A stretch of DNA of 64,000 bases from JACMLD01 sp963705285 (GTDB lineage Bacteria; Bacteroidota; Bacteroidia; Chitinophagales; Chitinophagaceae), in NCBI GenBank assembly GCA_963705285.1, contig OY970066.1, positions 4,340,001-4,404,000 on the forward strand, in the 5' to 3' direction. Positions 1 through 10,257 of this stretch are shown here, piece by piece (within the stretch, counting starts at the first letter, position 1; each line of letters begins with the position of its first letter). Made by a program: the position numbers and the translations under genes. The notes beneath the pieces were generated by a model. The model was given only the letters and a program-made list of their open reading frames with translations. It did not search any database and was not told the DNA's origin.

Positions 1-2902
1 GTTGAAAGAATATTTCTGCACCGGTAGCTGCCTGGAACAATACGCTCAGGTCAAAATCTTTGTAAGAAGCGCCCAGTGTGATACCACCCTGGAATGTAGG
101 AATTCTGCTTTTATCGCTCCTTACCCTGTCGTTGGCATCAATCTTTTTGTCGCCATTTACATCTTTAAACTTCATGCTGCCGGGGAAGAGTTTGCCCGCA
201 CCACCAACGCCTGTGTAATCAAGCGTATTGGCATCAACATCTTTCTGCGTGGCAAAGATTCCGTCGTACTGGTAAAGCAACATATCGTCGGGGTTTACTA
301 CATCCGTTGGTAAAACCTTACCGGTAGAGAGCTGGTAATCGGGTCTGCCGGGTGTTTCGTTCCAGTATACAATTTTGTTTTTAGCATATCCACCATTTAC
401 GCCAATATTGAAGCGCACGGGGCCGATGTTGGTATTGTAACCTACTTTAAATTCATATCCTTTGTTATCTACCTTACCCAGGTTTTCTGCTGGCAATACA
501 CCGGTTAAACCGCTGCTGCCTGGTACAGAACCCGCTCTCTGCCATAAGATTTTAGAACGATGGTTAAAGAACAGATCAAATTCAAGACTTAACCTGTTAT
601 CGAACGCTGTTGCGTCTAAACCAAAATTGTAGTTGTTGGCAACTTCCCAGGTAACGTTGGGGTTGGGTACCACATTCTCGTTAAGTGTAGATTGTACCTG
701 GCCGCCTGCTACATAGGTTCCATAGTTGTATGTGGCCACATAATCGTAAGGGTGTGTAACATCGGTAGGGTATACCAGCCTGTCGTTACCCAATTGGCCC
801 CATGAAGCGCGAAGTTTAAGTGAGCTGACAACAGTTACGTTGCGTTTAAAGAATTCTTCTTCAGATAATCTCCATCCCACAGACACACCAGGGAAGAAGC
901 CCCAGCGGCGATCTTTTGGAAAGTTGGAAGAAGCATCTTCGCGCCACAAGAACTCGGCAATGTATTTTTCTTTAAAGTTGTAACCAACACGACCGAAATA
1001 ATTCAAACGCGCTCCTTCTGCAGGTGCAACGTTACTGTTATTGGCACGCTGATCGGTAAGGCCCCCGGCAAATAACTGATCGATGGCCGGAGAGGCAAAG
1101 TATTGGCGGAAAGCGTTGAAACCGGCCTGGTTAAATTGTTCTTTGGTAACACCGGCCAGAACAACAATGGCGTGATTGCCGAATGTGTGATCGTAAGAAA
1201 GTATACCCTCTAATAATGTATTGGTTTGATCATACGAACGCTGGTTGAGCGTGGGTTGCGTTGCAGGTCCTTTTTGTACTTTGGTCATGATGGGTGTAAC
1301 GCCATCTGCCTGAAAGCCGCTCCAGTTATAAATAAACCATGGTGTTACCCAGGTTTTGTTTTGCTGTACGTATTTATCAAATGCAGCAGTCACTGTTAAT
1401 TTCAAGCCCTTTACCCATGGGTTGGTAACTTCTACTTTACCATTGGTCTGATAGTAATAACGGGTGTCTTTATCGTAACCTGTTTGGTTGGTAGTAATAA
1501 CCACCGGCTGTTCGCCGTTTTCAATATCCGGTGCAGCCTGGCCATTGGGCCAGATGGCATTTTTATACGGGTAACCGCGCATCAGCATACGAAAAATAGA
1601 CCCGGCACCTTTAGTCGGGAAAAACCGGTTTTCCTGGCGTGCAGTGATGCCGAGTGAGGTACTGATGTATTTATTGATTTTCGCATCCAGGTTAATGCGC
1701 ATATCGTATTGCTTGTACCCTGTAGCAGAATTTCTGTAAAAACCGTCCTGGTTTTCATAACCCAGCGATGCCAGGTACCTGATGTTATCACTACCACCGG
1801 CAATTTGCAGGTTCTGACGGCTCTGACCTGACCATGGTTTTAGCACGGTACCAAACCAATCTGTATTGGGATGGCCCCAGGGATCTGAACCGTCTTTGTA
1901 TTTATCAATATCTGCCTGCAGAAATGGAGCGGTAGATACGGCACCACTAACAGGGTCTGTATATTTTCCGGAAGGTGTTTTGTATGCAGCAGCTGCAGCA
2001 GCCCATTTAGCCGGCTCCAGTTTATACAATTCTATTTCATTGGCCATGGTAGCATACTCAACTGCATCCAGCATTTTAGGAAGAATAGTTGGCGCAGCCC
2101 ATCCTTTGTTGTAGCTGTATGATAATTCCGGCTTGCCTGATTTACCACGTTTGGTAGTAATCAATATTACACCATTGGCGGCCCTTGCACCATAAATAGC
2201 CGCGGAGGCATCTTTCAATACAGACATGCTTTCAATGTCGGCTGGGTTTAAACGATCCAACCCACCGGTACGGTTAGGAATACCATCGATTACAATCAAC
2301 GCATCATTACTACCCAGCGAGTTGGTGCCGCGTATACGAATCGTTGATCCATCATAACCAGGTTCGCCACTGCCATTCATGGCAATAACACCTGGTAACC
2401 GGCCCGCAATAGAGTTGGAAAGGTTAACCGCAGGCGATTTTACCAGTTCGGTTCCTTTAACCATGGCAACAGCACCGGTAACGGTCACCTTTTTTTGCGT
2501 ACCGTAACCTACTACAACCACATCGCTCAATGTGCCGGTAGAAAGTGCCAGCGATACATTAATGTTGGTTTGCTTACCCACAACAATTTCTTGTGTGGCA
2601 AAGCCGAGGTAAGATATTACCAGTGTAGATCTTTCACTGGGAACATCAATAGCAAAGGCGCCGTTTGCATCTGTTGACACACCAGTGGTGGAATTTTTCA
2701 CGGTAACACTGGCATTCTGCGCGGGCGTGCCTTTGTCATCTTTTACACTACCAGTTACACGCACCTTATTCTGCGCCACAGAAGATAGGCCGCATAATAA
2801 CAACGCAAATAACGGAAGCATACTTTTTCTGAAGAGGCGGGAGAAACTGGACAGCAGGTAATAGTAGTTACCTGGTTGAGGCGTATGTATACGCTTTTCC
2901 AT
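1..2902 (-). CDS. susC: SusC-like TonB-dependent outer-membrane receptor, partial (C-terminus beyond left edge)
   Basis: About 967 codons are open on the minus strand from an ATG at 2902 to the window edge. After an unusually long basic leader and a hydrophobic signal segment (about residues 28-44) comes a carboxypeptidase-regulatory-like domain (about 47-125), then the plug with the hallmark motifs DVVVVGYGTQKK, SVLKDASAAIYGARAANG and IIDG-like IVIDGIPN. The rest is beta-barrel sequence. SusC proteins import oligosaccharides across the outer membrane with a SusD lipoprotein lid; the matching SusD is presumably outside the window. It diverges from a second SusC in a pectin locus and has a LacI-type site about 51 bp before its start, so a pectic-oligosaccharide substrate is inferred. 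The family is certain; the substrate is not. Confidence 0.95.
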   Translation of the reverse strand, partial: MEKRIHTPQPGNYYYLLSSFSRLFRKSMLPLFALLLCGLSSVAQNKVRVTGSVKDDKGTPAQNASVTVKNSTTGVSTDANGAFAIDVPSERSTLVISYLGFATQEIVVGKQTNINVSLALSTGTLSDVVVVGYGTQKKVTVTGAVAMVKGTELVKSPAVNLSNSIAGRLPGVIAMNGSGEPGYDGSTIRIRGTNSLGSNDALIVIDGIPNRTGGLDRLNPADIESMSVLKDASAAIYGARAANGVILITTKRGKSGKPELSYSYNKGWAAPTILPKMLDAVEYATMANEIELYKLEPAKWAAAAAAYKTPSGKYTDPVSGAVSTAPFLQADIDKYKDGSDPWGHPNTDWFGTVLKPWSGQSRQNLQIAGGSDNIRYLASLGYENQDGFYRNSATGYKQYDMRINLDAKINKYISTSLGITARQENRFFPTKGAGSIFRMLMRGYPYKNAIWPNGQAAPDIENGEQPVVITTNQTGYDKDTRYYYQTNGKVEVTNPWVKGLKLTVTAAFDKYVQQNKTWVTPWFIYNWSGFQADGVTPIMTKVQKGPATQPTLNQRSYDQTNTLLEGILSYDHTFGNHAIVVLAGVTKEQFNQAGFNAFRQYFASPAIDQLFAGGLTDQRANNSNVAPAEGARLNYFGRVGYNFKEKYIAEFLWREDASSNFPKDRRWGFFPGVSVGWRLSEEEFFKRNVTVVSSLKLRASWGQLGNDRLVYPTDVTHPYDYVATYNYGTYVAGGQVQSTLNENVVPNPNVTWEVANNYNFGLDATAFDNRLSLEFDLFFNHRSKILWQRAGSVPGSSGLTGVLPAENLGKVDNKGYEFKVGYNTNIGPVRFNIGVNGGYAKNKIVYWNETPGRPDYQLSTGKVLPTDVVNPDDMLLYQYDGIFATQKDVDANTLDYTGVGGAGKLFPGSMKFKDVNGDKKIDANDRVRSDKSRIPTFQGGITLGASYKDFDLSVLFQAATGAEIFFQ

Positions 2903-2952
2903 AATGGCAGTTTTTGGTTTATAAAAGCAATGATTATAACTAAAACAAATAA

Positions 2953-2966
2953 TGCAATCGTTTACA
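2953..2966. promoter_or_regulatory. LacI-type operator before left-edge susC
   Basis: TGCAATCGTTTACA is an imperfect palindrome around a central CG. It fits the general LacI/CcpA-type pattern TGNAANCGNTTNCA at every fixed position. It lies 51 bp before the start codon of the minus-strand SusC. The locus encodes its own LacI-family regulator, so binding by that protein is a reasonable inference, not shown. Confidence 0.5.
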
Positions 2967-3397
2967 TAAATATCAAACGTACAGATGACACTTATTCCAA
3001 CAGCTACAGTTTTACAAATTTCTGAACCGGACTTTTTGATCCTCAGAAATCATTCAACTACAATAACTTTAATTCGATTTGGGGTAATTTTTAGCGCTTC
3101 AAACCAGGGGATATTCGAAGAATTTTATACGGCGAATCCTTCAAATGCAAAAGCAATTTAACATTTAATTATTAAAATGATAAAAAAATCTACATATTTT
3201 TTTATGCTGCGATTACTATGGAATCTAAAGTATCTACTCAGTAATTAGTTTTTATAGCCAGCACTTGCTTCAAACTATCATTTTTATTAATACCATATAA
3301 GTACGTAGTCCGTTTTGCTGCATCTACGCTTATAACTTATCCACCAACTTCAAAAAAAAATCCCGCTTTAGTCGCTCAAAACATCACCCAAAAAAAA

Positions 3398-3431
3398 GGC
3401 AACGATCCCGGGAACGTTTGCGTAAAAAAAT
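3398..3431. promoter_or_regulatory. Composite operator-like element before the susC-susD operon
   Basis: Two AACG-centred sites have their CG steps 12 bp apart (3403-3404 and 3415-3416), joined by CCCGGG and followed by TTGCG and an A-tract. An almost identical element is at 14904-14937 in the LacI/GH28 divergent region; only a few bases differ over about 33 bp. Conservation across 11.5 kb between two promoters of one pathway points to a shared regulator, most likely the LacI protein encoded at 13729-14769. Confidence 0.6.
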
Positions 3432-3565
3432 ACATTATTAGCAATTTTTAATAAAAAAAAGGTTGGTAGCATTGAGTAGAAATTGACCAGTACAGTACAG
3501 GACAGCTTGCATTGCGATCCATTATAACGTTTACAGTTTCCATTGTTGCTTCAAATACTTGCTAT

Positions 3566-6500
3566 ATGATAAAACGAACCCTTCTTTTACCTTTCTTTTG
3601 TTTCATTCATTTTTTTGTAATTGCTCAAACAAAACAAGTTGCCGGAAAAGTAACGGATGATACGGGCGCGCCATTGTCGGGCGTGAGTGTGCTGGTAAAA
3701 GGCGCCAAAACCGGCGTGCAGACAAATGCTGATGGCAATTTTGCAATACCTGTAACCGGCGGCGGCCCTGTTAGCCTGGTGTTTTCTTACACCGGCTTTA
3801 AACCGTTTACGCTTGCCACCAGCGGCAGTGACCCGGTAGCTGTAAAGATGGAAAAAGAAACGTCTTCACTAGAAGATGTGGTAGTGGTAGGGTATTCCAC
3901 CGTACGCAGAAGAGATCTCACCGGCGCTGTTTCATCGGTAAGCGCTAAACAATTGAAAGATATTCCGCTGTCATCAGCAGCGGAAGCGTTGCAAGGAAGG
4001 CTGGCAGGCGTGCAGGCCACCAGTACCGAAGGTGCACCGGGCGCTGATATAATAATACGCGTGCGTGGCGGTGGCTCCATTACACAAGACAATGCGCCGT
4101 TGTACATTGTAGACGGTGTGCAGGTAGAAAACGCGCTCTCCGTTATATCACCGCAGGATATCGCCTCCATTGATGTTTTAAAGGATGCATCAACCACTGC
4201 CATCTACGGAGCACGGGCAGCCAATGGCGTAGTAATTATTACCACAAAAGCCGGCCGCTCGGGCAAAACCCAAATTGGTTACAACGGTTCTTTTGGCTGG
4301 CGCGAGTTGCCTAAAACAATGGAAGTACTCAGTCCGTATGATTTTGTGGTATGGCAGTACGAAAGAAGCCGCGGAAGCATTGCAGACAGTACAGACTTTG
4401 TAAAAACCTACGGCAGCACCTGGGACACGCTTAACGTGTATAAGAATGTTGCGCCCATCAACTGGCAGCAGAAAGTTTTTGGCAGAAAGGCATTGTACCA
4501 GAACCACAATGTGTCTGTAAGCGGCGGCAGCCAGTCTACCACTTTTAACCTTAGCCTTACCGCCAACAAGGAAGACGGTATACAACTTGAATCGGGATTC
4601 AACAGGTACCTGGTTAACTTTAAGCTGGATCATAGGGTATCAGATAAATTGAGAATTGGTATGACGGCCCGGTATCTCGACCAAACCATCCGGGGGGCAG
4701 GTACTACCAATACCGGCACACGTGCCACCAACCGCCTGCGCCATACCATCAATTACCGCCCGTTTGAAATACCCGGCGCGGCCGGTGGCATCGATGATTT
4801 TGATGAAGCCTACTTCCTGGCGTCTAGCGGCGCCATCAACCCCATTCTGCTCACACAGGCAGAATACAGGCGGCAGTATACAAAAGCTACTTATCTCAGC
4901 GGTTATCTTAACTATACTATTTTTAAGAATCTTACTTTCCGTTCTACTGTTGGGTTCGACAATGCCAATGTAAGAAGCGATCTTTTTTTTAGCAAGATTA
5001 CTTCCACTGCACGCAATTTTGCTTCGCTGCCCACTGCTTCTATTGGTGAACAGGTAAACGGTACCATCAGCAATTCAAATACCCTGCAGTATGCCGTAAA
5101 CAATTATAAAAACCACCATGATTTCAGTGTGCTGGTGGGCCAGGAGCTGATTGATGTAAGTTCAAAATCTACGGCGTTTGAAACACGTTATTTTCCTGCA
5201 GACATCAGTGCAGAAAAAGCGTTGGCCAACATGGGCCTGGGTTCTGCACCTACCGGTTCTTCACAACCGCTGCCTACTTCATTTATACAGCCGCCAAGTC
5301 GCATCTTCTCATGGTTTGGTCGGGCTACTTACGGCTATGATGACAAATACCTTTTAACCTTTAACCTGCGTGCAGACAGATCTTCTAAATTTAGTTCAGA
5401 AAACGGTTCGCTGCTTTTCCCTTCGGGCTCCGTGGCATGGCGGTTTACAAAAGAAAAGTGGTTTGGAAACATACCATGGCTTACAGATGGAAAGCTGCGC
5501 TATGGTTATGGCGCTGTGGGCAATAACCGCATAGACAACCTGCTGTACCTGCAGCTGTATGGCGTAACCGGCCAGTATGCATTTAACCATTCTATACTGC
5601 CTGGCTTCGCACCATCAGCCCTTGCCAATCCCGGATTACGGTGGGAAAAAAATACCACCAGCAACTTTGGTCTTGATCTGTCACTCTTCAATAACAGGGT
5701 GCAGTTTACCATGGATATTTACAAGAACACGGCAAAAGATCTGTTACTGGCGGTGAACATTCCGCCCACAACGGGTTATACAACTCAGTTACAGAACATC
5801 GGCGCCACTTCTAACCGCGGCATAGAGTTTCAGCTTACCGCCAATGCTGTTCAGAAAAAGTCTTTTTCATGGACGTCCAGCTTCAACATCTCTTTTAATA
5901 GAAACAGGATAGAAAGCCTCGGCGGTGTTTCGCAGATAACACGTAATTCTGGCTGGCAGGGCAGCGATGGCGTGGATGATTACATGGTAAAAGTAGGAGA
6001 GCCCGCCGGTTTGATGTACGGCTTTGTAACAGATGGCTTCTACCAAGTATCCGACTTTAATTATAACGGTGGCGTATATACGGTAAAACCCGGTGTACCG
6101 GTAAATGCTGTGTATGGTGCGCCGCAGCCGGGCTCGCTCAAATGGAAAGACCTTGACGGCGATGGCGCCATTACCGCTGATAAAGACAGAACAGTTATAG
6201 GCAACGCCAACCCCACCTTCACCGGCGGATGGAATAACCAGTTTACCTGGAAAAATTTTGACTGTAGCATTTTTGTCAACTTTGTAGTGGGCAATGATAT
6301 TTATAATGCCAATAAACTGGAATGGACAGATGGTGCGTTCCCCAACCTTAACGTACTGGGTATTATGAAAAACAGGTTTACCAATATTAATGCAGCCGGT
6401 CAAAGAGTAACCGACCCCGCTGAGCTGGAAAAAATTAACGCCAATGCCACTATCTGGACGCCGGTGCGCGTGCAGCGGTGGTGGCTGCATTCCTGGGCCG

Positions 6501-6754
6501 TGGAAGACGGAACCTACCTCCGTTTCAATAACCTTACCCTTGGTTACACCATACCTGCAAAAGTATTGAGCAGAATAAAAATTGCTTCACTCAGAATGTA
6601 TGCCACGGTTAATAACCTGGCTACCATCACCAGTTACAGCGGATATGATCCCGACGTCACATCACGCAGAACCGATCCGCTTACACCCGGTGTAGACTTT
6701 GCTGCTTATCCCAGATCAAGGGTTTGGGTATTTGGTGTGAACCTTAGCTTTTAA
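3566..6754 (+). CDS. susC: SusC-like TonB-dependent receptor (pectin locus)
   Basis: This 1062-residue protein starts at the ATG at 3566, which puts a typical signal peptide (MIKRTLLLPFF... to about residue 21) at the N-terminus; a TTG 54 bp upstream would add an unlikely leader. A carboxypeptidase-regulatory-like domain (about 23-105) precedes a plug with DVVVVGYSTVRRRDLTGA, LYIVDGVQV and SIDVLKDASTTAIYGARAANG. The remainder is a TonB-dependent beta-barrel ending in an aromatic residue (GVNLSF). It is followed 17 bp later by its SusD partner and then by secreted pectin enzymes, so it probably imports pectic oligosaccharides. A composite operator-like element lies about 135 bp before the start. 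Confidence 0.96.
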   Translation: MIKRTLLLPFFCFIHFFVIAQTKQVAGKVTDDTGAPLSGVSVLVKGAKTGVQTNADGNFAIPVTGGGPVSLVFSYTGFKPFTLATSGSDPVAVKMEKETSSLEDVVVVGYSTVRRRDLTGAVSSVSAKQLKDIPLSSAAEALQGRLAGVQATSTEGAPGADIIIRVRGGGSITQDNAPLYIVDGVQVENALSVISPQDIASIDVLKDASTTAIYGARAANGVVIITTKAGRSGKTQIGYNGSFGWRELPKTMEVLSPYDFVVWQYERSRGSIADSTDFVKTYGSTWDTLNVYKNVAPINWQQKVFGRKALYQNHNVSVSGGSQSTTFNLSLTANKEDGIQLESGFNRYLVNFKLDHRVSDKLRIGMTARYLDQTIRGAGTTNTGTRATNRLRHTINYRPFEIPGAAGGIDDFDEAYFLASSGAINPILLTQAEYRRQYTKATYLSGYLNYTIFKNLTFRSTVGFDNANVRSDLFFSKITSTARNFASLPTASIGEQVNGTISNSNTLQYAVNNYKNHHDFSVLVGQELIDVSSKSTAFETRYFPADISAEKALANMGLGSAPTGSSQPLPTSFIQPPSRIFSWFGRATYGYDDKYLLTFNLRADRSSKFSSENGSLLFPSGSVAWRFTKEKWFGNIPWLTDGKLRYGYGAVGNNRIDNLLYLQLYGVTGQYAFNHSILPGFAPSALANPGLRWEKNTTSNFGLDLSLFNNRVQFTMDIYKNTAKDLLLAVNIPPTTGYTTQLQNIGATSNRGIEFQLTANAVQKKSFSWTSSFNISFNRNRIESLGGVSQITRNSGWQGSDGVDDYMVKVGEPAGLMYGFVTDGFYQVSDFNYNGGVYTVKPGVPVNAVYGAPQPGSLKWKDLDGDGAITADKDRTVIGNANPTFTGGWNNQFTWKNFDCSIFVNFVVGNDIYNANKLEWTDGAFPNLNVLGIMKNRFTNINAAGQRVTDPAELEKINANATIWTPVRVQRWWLHSWAVEDGTYLRFNNLTLGYTIPAKVLSRIKIASLRMYATVNNLATITSYSGYDPDVTSRRTDPLTPGVDFAAYPRSRVWVFGVNLSF

Positions 6755-6771
6755 CTTTTAAATGCCAGAAA

Positions 6772-8601
6772 ATGAAAAATGCAATCAATTATAAACTCCT
6801 TTCTTTTATAACGCCAATACTGTTAATGCTGGTGATTTCGTGCAAAAAATATACTGAAGTAGAACCGGTTTCACAGTACAGCATCCCGCAAGCGTTTGCT
6901 GATATTTCCAATGCTACCACTGCCGTCATTGGCGCTTACGATGAATTACAGGGCGACAACGGTTATGGCATCCGTATCAACATGTATTATCCGTATGATA
7001 GTGATGAGGGAATTGTAAGCGGCAATCTAGACAATGGCCGGCGCGGGGTTGGTCGTTACCAGTTACTGCTTACCAATGCAGAAATATCCAACCCGTTCCG
7101 CCAGTTATATCGAGGGGTTGAAAAAGCCAATCTATGCATTGAGCAGATTCCGTTGATGAATCTTTATACCAACGGAACCGATGCAGAAAAAGCTCAGCTA
7201 AAACGCTTGTACGGCGAAGCACTCACCATCAGGGCGCAGTTTTATTTTGAACTTATCCGCAACTGGGGCGATGTGCCCGCGCCCATGGTGCCCGCATACA
7301 AACAAAGCAGTTTGTTTGTGCCGGCTACCGATCGCGATTCTACTTATGATAAATTACTGGCCGACCTGGCCGTTGCCAAAGACCTGTTGCCCTGGAGAAC
7401 AGAGGCCGGCGCCAGAAGTGAAAGAATTACCAAGGGCGTGGCCAAGGCTTTGCGTGCAAGAATTGCTTTGTTTCGCGGCGGTTACTCGTTGCGCAGCAAC
7501 GGCCAAATGGAGCGTCGTGCAGATTACCTTACTTATTACACCATTGCAAGAGACGAGTGCGCAGATTTGATGAACAACCGCTCGCAACACGATTTGAACC
7601 CCAGCTTTGAAAATGTGTGGAGAAGTGTTACATCGTTTACATATGATCCCAAAGGGGAAGTTATTTTTGAAATTGGCGCCGGCGGCGGCAATGGCAACAG
7701 CGATAGCCGTATGGGTAATTATGATGGCCCCAACCTCAGCTCTTCTTCGCGCTACGGTGCAGGAGGAGGAGGCATTACCATGCTGCCCAATTATTTTTAT
7801 GCATTCGATTCTGTGGACACGCGGCGCGATGTAACCATCACCTGGTACCGTGCTAACACCACCTCATCTGCCGCATTGTACAATACAAAAACCATGAACA
7901 ACCTGGCATCATTGAATACCGGAAAATACCGTCGCGATTGGCGTGTTCCCCTGTTGCCGGGCACAGTGTTAAACGTTGGCTACAATTGGGTGGTCATTCG
8001 CTTTTCTGATGTATTACTGATGTATGCAGAAGCGGTTAACGAAATCAACAACGGGCCAACCCCACAAGCCACTGGTGCATTTGAGGAAGTACGCAAACGT
8101 GCATATGCCGGCAACAACAGCCTTATCGGCACTACGCCCACCGATAAAGCCGGCTTCTTTAATGCTATTGTAAACGAACGCTACCTGGAGTTTGGACACG
8201 AAGGCATCCGCAAATATGATTTGATCCGCTGGAACCTGCTGGCTGCTAAACTAGCGGATACAAGGGCAAAAATTGTTGCCATGAGTACTGCATCCGTGCC
8301 ATATGCCAATGTGCCCGACTCAATTTGGTGGAAAAATAATGGCGAAGAAATACAATTTTATACTACTAACGGTCCCGCCACAGCGCTTCCGTTCTGGCGT
8401 CCCAAACAAAAGCCATCGCCCACTACCGGCTGGACGGCCTTGCCATGGGGCAAAGTGCTTACTACCAATGTAATTGACGGCCTGCCGCTCAATGCGGGAC
8501 TAGCCCGTTTTTTTGTAAGCGGCAAGAGCGAGTTGTTTCCGTACGACCAGGCCACTCTGGATGCCTACCAGGGAAAACTGAAACAAAATCCTAACTACTA
8601 G
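6772..8601 (+). CDS. susD: SusD/RagB-family surface glycan-binding lipoprotein
   Basis: This 609-residue protein has a lipoprotein signal with Cys24 in LVISC, so it should be outer-membrane anchored. The tetratricopeptide-like SusD fold is shown by LRAQFYFELIRNWGDVP (about residues 155-170), the RADYLTYYTIARDEC helix, and the C-terminal RFSDVLLMYAEAVNEI and NERYLEFGHEGIRKYDLIRW blocks that define the family. A glycine-rich insertion (GAGGGNGNSDS, about residue 303) is notable. It binds oligosaccharide at the surface and closes over the SusC barrel. It lies 17 bp after susC and is clearly in the same operon. Pectic substrate is inferred from the neighbouring enzymes. Confidence 0.96.
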   Translation: MKNAINYKLLSFITPILLMLVISCKKYTEVEPVSQYSIPQAFADISNATTAVIGAYDELQGDNGYGIRINMYYPYDSDEGIVSGNLDNGRRGVGRYQLLLTNAEISNPFRQLYRGVEKANLCIEQIPLMNLYTNGTDAEKAQLKRLYGEALTIRAQFYFELIRNWGDVPAPMVPAYKQSSLFVPATDRDSTYDKLLADLAVAKDLLPWRTEAGARSERITKGVAKALRARIALFRGGYSLRSNGQMERRADYLTYYTIARDECADLMNNRSQHDLNPSFENVWRSVTSFTYDPKGEVIFEIGAGGGNGNSDSRMGNYDGPNLSSSSRYGAGGGGITMLPNYFYAFDSVDTRRDVTITWYRANTTSSAALYNTKTMNNLASLNTGKYRRDWRVPLLPGTVLNVGYNWVVIRFSDVLLMYAEAVNEINNGPTPQATGAFEEVRKRAYAGNNSLIGTTPTDKAGFFNAIVNERYLEFGHEGIRKYDLIRWNLLAAKLADTRAKIVAMSTASVPYANVPDSIWWKNNGEEIQFYTTNGPATALPFWRPKQKPSPTTGWTALPWGKVLTTNVIDGLPLNAGLARFFVSGKSELFPYDQATLDAYQGKLKQNPNY

Positions 8602-8695
8602 GAAAACCCAATTAAAGAACAAAAAGAAGCTAAAAGATTTCGCAGATAGGTCTACAGCCGTTACCGGTGCCAACCTTTTTGTTTATTTACAGTAT

Positions 8696-10177
8696 GTGCA
8701 GGTTGTCACCCGGCATTTATTTGAATTTTTTAAATCTTACATTTTGAATTGTCGCAGCACAATCGTTATAGGAGCCAGCTACATTTTTAGCAGTATCGGC
8801 TGCACAGCGCAATTGCAGTCATCATTAGCTACCGTTAATGAACAGCCGAGAAATGCCGCCCCCGCTTTTCGCGGCGCAGAGGGGTTTGGAAAATTTACCA
8901 CTGGCGGAAGAGGCGGCAAGGTGTATATTGTTACGAACCTGCAGGATGCAGGGCCGGGCAGTTTTCGCGAAGCAGCAGAAGCGAAGGAAAAGCGTATGGT
9001 GGTTTTTGCTGTAGACGGCACCATTCATTTACAAACTAAACTCAATATTAAAGGTGATGTTACTATTGCAGGACAAACAGCACCGGGAGACGGTATTTGT
9101 TTGGCAGACCAGCCAGTGGTGCTTGGAGGCAATAATATCATTTTGCGCTATCTGCGGTGCAGGATGGGTGATAAATACCAGAAAGGCGGCATGGTAGATG
9201 GCAACGGAGGCGACGATGCATTTGGCGGTACGCGTAGAAAAAATATTATTATCGACCATTGTTCTGTTAGCTGGAGCACCGATGAAGTGTTCTCCGTTTA
9301 TGCAGGCGACAGCACCACCCTACAGTGGAACCTCATTGCAGAACCGCTCAATTACTCTTATCATTTTGAAAAGGGTGACACTGGTTACGAACACCACGGT
9401 TACGGCGGTATCTGGGGTGGCAGGCATTTTTCAGCCCATCATAATTTATTTGCGCATTGCAATAGTCGTACGCCGCGGTGGGACGGCATCCGCAATATAC
9501 CCGAAGAAAATGGCGATTTCAGAAACAATGTTATTTACAACTGGGGTCATAACAACATGTACGCAGGAGAAGGCGGTACATACAATGTGGTGAACAATTA
9601 CTACAAATGGGGTCCTGACACCAAAGCAACTGTAAAGGCGCGTATCGCTAATCCCTGGGCGCGGCCGCCTTCCATTCCATTTGGTAAATATTATGTAGAA
9701 GGAAATTACGTAGATGACGCCGTCGGCATCAGCAGCAACAACTGGCTGGGTGTTGAACCCGAAAAAAGCACACCCGCCGATAAAACGGCTATTCAATTAG
9801 CCGCAGCTGCCCCTACCGTTGACATACCAGCGCAGTCTGCCAGCGATGCTTATACAGCCGTGTTAAAATCGGCGGGTGCCAGCTACCGCAGAGATACGCT
9901 CGACCAAAGAATTATCAATAATGTAAAAAATAGAACTGGAAAAATGATAGACGTGCAGGGAGGTTATGCGCACGGCACGGATTATGCGTTAACAGTTAAT
10001 GCATGGCCGACACTGCAGACAAAACCGGCAGCCGCTGATACCGACAAAGATGGTATACCCGATAGCTGGGAGAAAAAAAAAGGCTTAAACCCGGCGGACG
10101 CAACAGACGCGCAATTGTTTACCCTTAACAAGCTATACACAAATATTGAAATGTATATCGATAGCCTGTTGCCGTAA
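8696..10177 (+). CDS. Secreted pectate lyase, polysaccharide lyase family 1-like
   Basis: The product is about 493 residues with a parallel beta-helix lyase signature: RGAEGFGKFTTGGRGGKVY, then VVFAVDGTIHL, VTIAGQTAPGDGI, IILRYLRCRMGD, NIIIDHCSVSWSTDEVFSVY (Ca-binding and catalytic region), and NSRTPRW near residue 260. It would cleave polygalacturonate by beta-elimination, giving unsaturated ends for the GH105 enzyme. The C-terminus carries a calcium-binding, thrombospondin-3-like motif, DTDKDGIPDSWEKKKGLNP. The start is a GTG at 8696; there is no upstream in-frame ATG, and a signal-like hydrophobic stretch ends near residue 40, so the true start may be later. The gene lies 94 bp after susD. 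Confidence 0.92.
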   Translation: MQVVTRHLFEFFKSYILNCRSTIVIGASYIFSSIGCTAQLQSSLATVNEQPRNAAPAFRGAEGFGKFTTGGRGGKVYIVTNLQDAGPGSFREAAEAKEKRMVVFAVDGTIHLQTKLNIKGDVTIAGQTAPGDGICLADQPVVLGGNNIILRYLRCRMGDKYQKGGMVDGNGGDDAFGGTRRKNIIIDHCSVSWSTDEVFSVYAGDSTTLQWNLIAEPLNYSYHFEKGDTGYEHHGYGGIWGGRHFSAHHNLFAHCNSRTPRWDGIRNIPEENGDFRNNVIYNWGHNNMYAGEGGTYNVVNNYYKWGPDTKATVKARIANPWARPPSIPFGKYYVEGNYVDDAVGISSNNWLGVEPEKSTPADKTAIQLAAAAPTVDIPAQSASDAYTAVLKSAGASYRRDTLDQRIINNVKNRTGKMIDVQGGYAHGTDYALTVNAWPTLQTKPAAADTDKDGIPDSWEKKKGLNPADATDAQLFTLNKLYTNIEMYIDSLLP

Positions 10178-10257
10178 TTTTGCTGGAATACCTGGCCTAG
10201 AACGACTAACAGGGCAGTAGTTAAGGCATGCTTCATCAACTAATAAAATTCAGGCCT

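Larger units (their letters stand above)
2903..3565. other. Divergent intergenic region between two SusC genes
   Basis: This 663-bp AT-rich stretch has no convincing coding frame. It holds the promoters of both divergent SusC genes, a 14-bp LacI-like palindrome near the minus-strand gene and a 34-bp composite operator-like element near the plus-strand gene. A possible -7 element for the plus-strand gene, TAGCATTG, lies around 3466-3473. Several A-tracts of 7-9 bases (for example 3352-3360 and 3422-3427) may bend the DNA. Confidence 0.6.

Noticed and set aside
2..313. Plus-strand frame at the left edge
   Set aside because: It lies fully inside the minus-strand SusC reading frame, which has clear family motifs.
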